A stretch of DNA of 57,005 bases from an uncultured Lachnospiraceae bacterium. Lineage in GTDB: Bacteria; Bacillota; Clostridia; Lachnospirales; Lachnospiraceae. Below are positions 52,067-57,005 of the stretch, in pieces. The stretch lies in assembly GCA_945919075.1 (NCBI GenBank), contig CAMEIX010000020.1:1-57005 (forward strand), read 5' to 3'. The notes below the pieces were generated by a model, which saw only the letters and a list, made by a program, of their open reading frames with translations, did not search any database and was not told the DNA's origin. The position numbers and the translations under genes were made by a program. Positions within the stretch are counted from its first letter, which is position 1, and each line of letters starts with the position of its first letter.

Positions 52067-53554
52067 ATGAAGCAGATTTTTAATCCCTTTTTACCCTTGA
52101 ATGAATGTATTCCCGATGGAGAGCCCCATGTATTCGGTGACAGGGTCTATCTTTTCGGCTCCCATGACAAGGAGGACGGAGAGACCTTCTGTATGCTGGA
52201 TTATACGGTTTATTCGGCACCGGTCACGGATTTAAAGGACTGGAGATGTGAAGGGGTTATCTACAGGGCAAGTCAGGACCCGGATTATCCGAATCGTCAG
52301 TATATGTATGCTCCCGATGTTATGCAGGGAAGCGATGGACGTTATTATCTGTATTATTGTATGTCTGGTAAGGACGGGCATGGGGGATATTTCGGCCCCA
52401 TCAGTGTTGCGGTATGCGACACACCCGCAGGCAAGTATGAGTACTTAGGTTATGTGCGCAATCCCGATGGTACGCCTATGCAGGATTATGTCTGCTTTGA
52501 TCCCGGTGTCATTAACGATAACGGTGTTTATAGAATCTATTATGGCACCCAGTATAATTTTGAAGAGGAGCCGGATTTCTTTGAGAGAGAGGATTTGATC
52601 GGTGCCGAAATAAGCATGTTCGGCAAGAGCAGGGAAGAAATTGTTTCCATGGCGAAAAAGGACAGTGTTATGGGACCTTCCATGGTAGTGGTAGGGGAGG
52701 ATATGCTTACCATTGTGGACAAGCCCCGACACATTATTCCGGTAAAGGTGAAGGGGACTGATTTTGAGGAGCATCCGTTTTATGAGGCAAGCTCCATGAG
52801 AAAAATCGGTGATACCTATTACTTTATATATTCTTCCCAGCAGAACCACGAACTCTGCTATGCTACCAGCAAATATCCGGACCGGGATTTCAAATTCGGC
52901 GGTACTATCGTTTCCAATGGGGATGTGGGATACAATGGACGTACCGAGAAGGATCGTCTGAATATGACCGGTACCACGCATGGAAGTATTGAAAATATCC
53001 ATGGAGAGTGGTATGTTTTTTTTCATAGACTGACACACAAATCCGACTACAGCAGACAGGCTTGTGCGGAGAAAATTATTATAAAAGAGGATGGCAGTAT
53101 CGATCAGGTAGAAATTACATCCTGTGGATTAAATGGGGGGCCTCTGGTTGGGGAAGGTACTTATCCTGCCGGCATTTGCTGCAATCTGACGAATGGGCAT
53201 ATGCCACACGGCTCCAACCGAAAATATGATTTTGCATTTCCTCATGTGGCAAATGATGAGAAAGACCGTTTCATTGCCGAGATTGAAGACAATACTCTGA
53301 TTGGCTACAAGTATTTTGACTGTAGGGATGTGAAAAGGATTTCCGTAAGTCTTCGGGGCACCGGAAAAGGAGTTTTCCGGGTTTGCATTGAGGAAAATAA
53401 AGAGATTGCACGGATTTTCATGAATCCTTCTGAAGACTGGGTGGAGGTTTCCGCGGACGTTGTGGTGGAAAATGGTGTGCATCCGCTTTACTTTATTTAT
53501 GAAGAGGAGGCAGCGGGAGAAGTGGAAATGTTATCGTTCTCCCTCGCAAAATGA
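52067..53554 (+). CDS. Glycoside hydrolase family 43 protein
   Basis: A 495-residue intracellular five-bladed beta-propeller hydrolase. The GH43 acidic triad can be placed: Asp17 in IPDGEPHVFGDRVYLFGSHD, Asp145 in CFDPGVINDNGVYRIYYGT, and Glu240 in FYEASSMRKIGDTYYFIYSS. TTHGSIENIHGEWYVFFHR supplies the His region. The C-terminal 130 residues form a carbohydrate-binding-like beta domain. No signal peptide. Such enzymes release arabinose or xylose from short oligosaccharides. ATGA overlap with the MFS gene couples uptake and hydrolysis. Confidence 0.87.
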   Translation: MKQIFNPFLPLNECIPDGEPHVFGDRVYLFGSHDKEDGETFCMLDYTVYSAPVTDLKDWRCEGVIYRASQDPDYPNRQYMYAPDVMQGSDGRYYLYYCMSGKDGHGGYFGPISVAVCDTPAGKYEYLGYVRNPDGTPMQDYVCFDPGVINDNGVYRIYYGTQYNFEEEPDFFEREDLIGAEISMFGKSREEIVSMAKKDSVMGPSMVVVGEDMLTIVDKPRHIIPVKVKGTDFEEHPFYEASSMRKIGDTYYFIYSSQQNHELCYATSKYPDRDFKFGGTIVSNGDVGYNGRTEKDRLNMTGTTHGSIENIHGEWYVFFHRLTHKSDYSRQACAEKIIIKEDGSIDQVEITSCGLNGGPLVGEGTYPAGICCNLTNGHMPHGSNRKYDFAFPHVANDEKDRFIAEIEDNTLIGYKYFDCRDVKRISVSLRGTGKGVFRVCIEENKEIARIFMNPSEDWVEVSADVVVENGVHPLYFIYEEEAAGEVEMLSFSLAK

Positions 53555-54732
53555 TACAGCTTTTATTACCTTTAATTTATATTGCGTTTATCAGTCTGGG
53601 CCTGCCGGATTCCCTTTTAGGGGCCGCATGGCCGTCCATGTACATAGAATTAGCAGTGCCGGTTTCCTATGCCGGCGCTCTTTCTATGATGATTGCCTTG
53701 GGAACGGTGGTTTCCAGCCTGTTAAGTGACCGGATGACAAAATGGCTGGGCACCGGTAAAGTTATGGTTATCAGTGTTGCCATGACCGCCTTTGCACTAT
53801 GGGGATTTTCTACCTGTCACTCTTTTTATGCACTCTGTTTCTGGACTATTCCGTATGGACTGGGGGCAGGCAGTGTAGATGCAGCACTAAATAATTATGT
53901 GGCACTGCATTATGAGAGCCGCCATATGAGCTGGCTGCATTGTATGTGGGGCGTCGGTACCGTGATTGGTCCCTATATTTTAAGCTTTGCCCTCTACAAT
54001 CAGAAGGGGTGGAATACCGGGTATCTCTATATATCCGTATTTCAGGTATTTCTGACGTTTATTCTTTTGATGAGTCTGCCTCTCTGGAAAAAGAAAGAGA
54101 AGGAAACCATGGAAAGAATGGGGATTACGGAAGAGGAAAGCCGGGAGAACCGCAAACCTCTTTCCTTAAAGGAGATTATTGGAATCCGCGGTGCGAAAGA
54201 GGTGTTTGTGACTTTCTTTTGTTATTGTGGTCTGGAGCAGACCGGCATGCTCTGGTCAGCCAGTTATTTTGTTTTAGTGTGCGGTATTTCTGAAGTACAG
54301 GCAGCAGGACTGGCAGCCCTTTTCTTTATCGGGATTACGGTGGGACGTGCCATCAACGGTTTTTTAACCATGAAATTCACGGATGCTTTTCTGGTGCGCC
54401 TTGGAGAAGGGATTATTCTGGGTGGAATTATTCTGGTTATGTTACCCTTTGGTATCTGGACGGCGTTTCCGGGATTTTTGATTATCGGACTGGGATGTGC
54501 CCCCATTTATCCATGCATTATTCATTCCACACCGGCCTATTTCGGAGCGGACAAATCCCAGGCTATCATAGGAGTACAGATGGCCAGTGCCTATATCGGA
54601 ATCTGTGCAATGCCGCCGCTTTTCGGCCTGATTGCAAATCATATCAGTGCGGCACTTTTGCCGGTTTATCTTCTCATTATTTTGGCGGTAATGGTGGTTA
54701 TGCATGAAAGACTTCTTAGAAAAACAAGGTAA
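53551..54732 (+). CDS. Major facilitator superfamily transporter
   Basis: A 393-residue membrane protein with 12 predicted spans in two halves. Segments such as FISLGLPDSLLGAAWPSMYI and SDRMTKWLGTGKVMVISVAM are typical of the sugar-linked MFS proteins related to FucP/YfkF-type carriers. Its start overlaps the GH43 stop, so the likely cargo is the oligosaccharide or a product handled by that enzyme. The 3' end overlaps the EamA gene by 29 nt. Confidence 0.85.
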   Translation: MIQLLLPLIYIAFISLGLPDSLLGAAWPSMYIELAVPVSYAGALSMMIALGTVVSSLLSDRMTKWLGTGKVMVISVAMTAFALWGFSTCHSFYALCFWTIPYGLGAGSVDAALNNYVALHYESRHMSWLHCMWGVGTVIGPYILSFALYNQKGWNTGYLYISVFQVFLTFILLMSLPLWKKKEKETMERMGITEEESRENRKPLSLKEIIGIRGAKEVFVTFFCYCGLEQTGMLWSASYFVLVCGISEVQAAGLAALFFIGITVGRAINGFLTMKFTDAFLVRLGEGIILGGIILVMLPFGIWTAFPGFLIIGLGCAPIYPCIIHSTPAYFGADKSQAIIGVQMASAYIGICAMPPLFGLIANHISAALLPVYLLIILAVMVVMHERLLRKTR

Positions 54733-55576
54733 ATGCATTCTGGCGATGCTTATTTTCGGGACCATAGGAATCTTTGTCCGCATTCTGGCGATGCCTTCTT
54801 CGGTGATTGCTCTGGTAAGGGGATTTGTGGGAGTTCTTTTTCTGTTCCTGGTTCTTTTGCTTAAGGGGCAAAAGGTGGACTTTGATGCCATCCGAAAGAA
54901 TTTTTTATGGATTTTTGTATCCGGTGCTTTCATCGGATTTAACTGGATTTTGCTTTTTGAGGCCTACCGGTATACCACGGTTGCAGTGGCTACATTGTGT
55001 TATTATATGGCTCCCGTCATTGTGATTCTTCTGTCTCCCATCGTACAGGGAGAAAGACTGACTGCGAAAAAGATGTTCTGTACACTGGTTGCTCTCTGTG
55101 GCATGATTTGTATCTCCGGTGTCGCGGAAGGGGGAAGTGACAAGGCGGAGGGAGCATGGAACCTGATTGGTATTGGTTTGGGACTGGGAGCGGCACTGCT
55201 TTATGCAGCCGTAATCCTGATAAATAAAAAGATAGAAGGGGTTTCCGGTTATGACAGAACCCTTTCCCAGATTGGAATTGCGGCGTTGGTTCTCTTGCCA
55301 TATACGCTGTTTACCTGCGATTTTCGTACGATTGTCTGGAAACCCGAAAGCGTTTTTCTGCTTGGGGTTGTGGGCGTGGTACATACCGGGATTGCTTATG
55401 CACTATATTTTGAAGCGGTAGAAAAACTGCCGGTACAGACCACCGCAATTTACAGCTACATCGACCCCGTAACGGCAGTATTTTTATCTGTTGTACTGTT
55501 AAACGAAAATCTGGGCATACTTGGAATGGTGGGGATGATATTTATACTGGGAGCAGCTTTTCTAAATGACAGATAG
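54704..55576 (+). CDS. EamA/DMT-family transporter
   Basis: A 290-residue protein with ten predicted spans made of two EamA repeats. The first repeat ends near YRYTTVAVATLCYYMAPVIV, the second has VHTGIAYALYFEAVEKLP and AIYSYIDPVTAVFLSVVLLN. Drug/metabolite transporters of this kind export or import small metabolites; the substrate is unknown. It is translated from inside the end of the MFS gene. Confidence 0.85.
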   Translation: MKDFLEKQGKCILAMLIFGTIGIFVRILAMPSSVIALVRGFVGVLFLFLVLLLKGQKVDFDAIRKNFLWIFVSGAFIGFNWILLFEAYRYTTVAVATLCYYMAPVIVILLSPIVQGERLTAKKMFCTLVALCGMICISGVAEGGSDKAEGAWNLIGIGLGLGAALLYAAVILINKKIEGVSGYDRTLSQIGIAALVLLPYTLFTCDFRTIVWKPESVFLLGVVGVVHTGIAYALYFEAVEKLPVQTTAIYSYIDPVTAVFLSVVLLNENLGILGMVGMIFILGAAFLNDR

Positions 55577-55611
55577 ATAATCCGGGTAACAGAAAGAAAG
55601 GAAGGAAGAAG

Positions 55612-56601
55612 ATGAAGATTTTATTTTTTGGAACCAAACCCTATGACAGGGAATTTTTTGAGAAACTGGAGCAGACGGGCAAATATCGCGACATCGATAT
55701 TGATTTTATTGAGCCTAATCTTTCCAAGGAAACTGCAAAACTTGCGGAAGGCTATGAGGCAGTGTGCGCATTTGTTAACATGGACCTTTCTGCCGGAACA
55801 GTAAGAGTCCTGAATCAATGTGGCGTTAAACTGATCCTGATGCGTTGCGCCGGTTATAATAATGTGGACCTGGAGGTAGCCAAAGAATGCGGAATTACCG
55901 TGATGCGTGTTCCCGGTTATTCCCCTGAGGCAGTTGCGGAGCATGCCATGGCATTGGTGCTGACCGCAGACAGACATATGCACAAGGCCTACATCAAATG
56001 TCGGGAAAATAACTTTAATCTGAACGGCCTGATGGGAGTAAATCTCTATGGAAAGACTGCCGGTATCGTGGGTACCGGTAAAATCGGAGCCGCAATGGCA
56101 AGAATCTGCAAGGGCTTTGGCATGAGAATTATTGGCTATGATATGTATCCCAATAAGAGTCTGGATTTTATCGAGTATGTGGATTTTGAGACCCTCTTAA
56201 AAGAGGCCGATTTGATTTCCCTGCATTGCCCGCTTACGGAAGATAATTATCACCTGATTAACAAAGATACCATTGCCAAAATGAAGGATGGGGTTATTCT
56301 GGTAAACACTTCCCGCGGTGCCCTGATCAAAACAGAAGACCTGATTCAGGGAATCCGTGATGGCAAATTCTTTGCAGTGGGATTGGATGTTTATGAAGAG
56401 GAAAACGGTACGGTCTATGAGGATATGTCAGACCGGATTTTGGAGCATTCCACCATGGCAAGACTTTTGTCCTTCCCCAATGTATGCGTTACATCCCATC
56501 AGGGATTCTTTACAAGAGAGGCGCTGCTTGCCATCAGCGAGACCACAATGGACAACGCACTTTCCTTCCTCACAGGCAATTTAAACGGAAACCAGTTGTA
56601 G
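55612..56601 (+). CDS. D-isomer 2-hydroxyacid dehydrogenase (D-lactate dehydrogenase-like)
   Basis: A 329-residue NAD-dependent enzyme. The catalytic/lid domain has MRCAGYNNVDLEVAKECGIT. The NAD-binding domain has AGIVGTGKIGAAMARICKGF followed by GMRIIGYDMYPN at about 145-180. NTSRGALIKTEDL gives the catalytic Arg and SHQGFFT gives the catalytic His. The closest well-known type is LdhA, which makes D-lactate from pyruvate. The R-C-A-G-Y-N-N-V-D pattern is characteristic of that subgroup. AGGAAGGAAG precedes the ATG. It follows the EamA gene by 35 nt and may be last in that operon. Confidence 0.88.
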   Translation: MKILFFGTKPYDREFFEKLEQTGKYRDIDIDFIEPNLSKETAKLAEGYEAVCAFVNMDLSAGTVRVLNQCGVKLILMRCAGYNNVDLEVAKECGITVMRVPGYSPEAVAEHAMALVLTADRHMHKAYIKCRENNFNLNGLMGVNLYGKTAGIVGTGKIGAAMARICKGFGMRIIGYDMYPNKSLDFIEYVDFETLLKEADLISLHCPLTEDNYHLINKDTIAKMKDGVILVNTSRGALIKTEDLIQGIRDGKFFAVGLDVYEEENGTVYEDMSDRILEHSTMARLLSFPNVCVTSHQGFFTREALLAISETTMDNALSFLTGNLNGNQL

Positions 56602-56630
56602 GAGATTTGACGGAAATAAGTTGCAGCAAA

Positions 56631-56668
56631 ATCCCTAACAGGTTCGTTTAGGGACAAAGGATTTTTTT
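56631..56668 (+). terminator. Probable terminator after the dehydrogenase
   Basis: TCCCTAA pairs with TTAGGGA around a 9-nt loop. A second option pairs ATCC with GGAT directly before TTTTTTT. Confidence 0.6.
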
Positions 56669-56681
56669 GTAAAAAATAGTG

Positions 56682-56710
56682 TTGACAATCATACCGCAAT
56701 CATGTACAAT
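56682..56710 (+). promoter_or_regulatory. Promoter of the second tRNA cluster
   Basis: TTGACA (56682-56687), 17-nt spacer, TACAAT (56705-56710). Confidence 0.85.
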
Positions 56711-56736
56711 ATCTATCGTCGGTGTGATTACACTAT

Positions 56737-56810
<74 letters not shown>

Positions 56811-56836
56811 TTATGCATAGTGACTACTGTGCGTAT

Positions 56837-56912
56837 GGTGGGTATAGCGCAGCTGGTTAGCGCGCCAGATTGTGGCTCTGGAGGCCAAGGGTTCGAATCC
56901 CTTTATCCACCC
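56837..56912 (+). tRNA. tRNA-His (GTG)
   Basis: Cloverleaf with acceptor GGTGGGT/ATCCACC and anticodon GTG. The extra 5' G usual for tRNA-His can pair with the discriminator C. Confidence 0.93.
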
Positions 56913-56950
56913 TTATATGGGCGCAGCGCGAAGTTAAGCCTGTCATATAG

Positions 56951-57005
56951 TGGGCTATCGCCAAGCGGTAAGGCACAGCACTTTGACTGCTGCATTCGCT
57001 GGTTC
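56951..57005 (+). tRNA. tRNA-Gln (TTG), 3' truncated by window edge
   Basis: Begins TGGGCTATCGCCAAGCGGT. The anticodon loop ACTTTGACT gives TTG. The T-loop and 3' acceptor strand run off the window. Confidence 0.88.

Overview
The window reads as chromosome of a spore-forming member of the Clostridia, most likely Lachnospiraceae. The evidence is moderate to low GC, AGGAGG-type ribosome sites throughout, a clostridial-type cellobiose phosphorylase with its sugar ABC transporter, a Na+-pump decarboxylase pair, a CpsB/C/D phosphoregulated capsule module, many Rpn-type PD-(D/E)XK genes, and a promoter that matches the forespore sigma-G consensus. Species cannot be fixed from this sequence alone.

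Layout. 1-374: tRNA cluster (Met partial, Asp, Val, Leu). 375-2463: a small accessory segment between two copies of a 79-nt sequence that includes the tRNA-Leu 3' end. It holds an MBL-fold hydrolase and a candidate type I toxin-antitoxin locus, with GC-rich nested palindromes after each copy. 2464-4855: PHP-domain protein, Na+-translocating decarboxylase beta and gamma subunits, tRNA-Arg. 5.0-10.2 kb: sugar ABC transporter (lipoprotein, two permeases) followed by a chemoreceptor. 10.2-13.6 kb: HAAS/DUF1700 membrane protein behind a structured leader, an Asn/Gln-rich small protein behind a sigma-G-like promoter, and a 23S rRNA methyltransferase/RdgB/YfcE operon. 13.7-16.2 kb: cellobiose phosphorylase.

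16.5-36.6 kb is a surface polysaccharide locus. It has a secreted Ig-like (Big2) protein with a four-fold C-terminal repeat, a membrane-anchored acidic stalk protein, CpsB phosphatase, CpsC/Wzz, CpsD tyrosine kinase with a GKY-repeat tail, and a priming glycosyltransferase. An AT-richer, probably horizontally exchanged cargo follows: two GT4, a GT2, two alpha-1,2-fucosyltransferase-like GT11 enzymes, two hexapeptide acyltransferases, LicD, Wzy, Wzx and a TagD-like cytidylyltransferase. 36.6-47.2 kb is a scrapyard between polysaccharide genes: a cytidylyltransferase stub, an IS21 end, an Fkp fragment, three Rpn copies in different states of decay, a second Rpn family in ruins, a second type I toxin-antitoxin locus, a PTS EIICBA, and a HigB stub with its orphan antitoxin. 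Intact Fkp lies inside it. 47.2-50.7 kb carries gmd, fcl and manC. The window therefore encodes both salvage (Fkp) and de novo (ManC-Gmd-Fcl) routes to GDP-L-fucose, which would feed the two GT11 fucosyltransferases.

50.7-57 kb: AraC regulator, tRNA-Pro and tRNA-Gly, GH43/MFS/EamA operon, a D-lactate dehydrogenase-like enzyme, and a second tRNA cluster (Arg, His, partial Gln).

The least explained items are: the structured leader of the DUF1700 gene; crossing complementarities before the sugar permeases; the two-hairpin region ahead of the capsule operon; the sigma-G-promoter Asn/Gln-rich protein; the four-fold repeat domain of the Big2 protein; and the two toxin loci whose antisense promoters and shared bidirectional terminators can be read directly.
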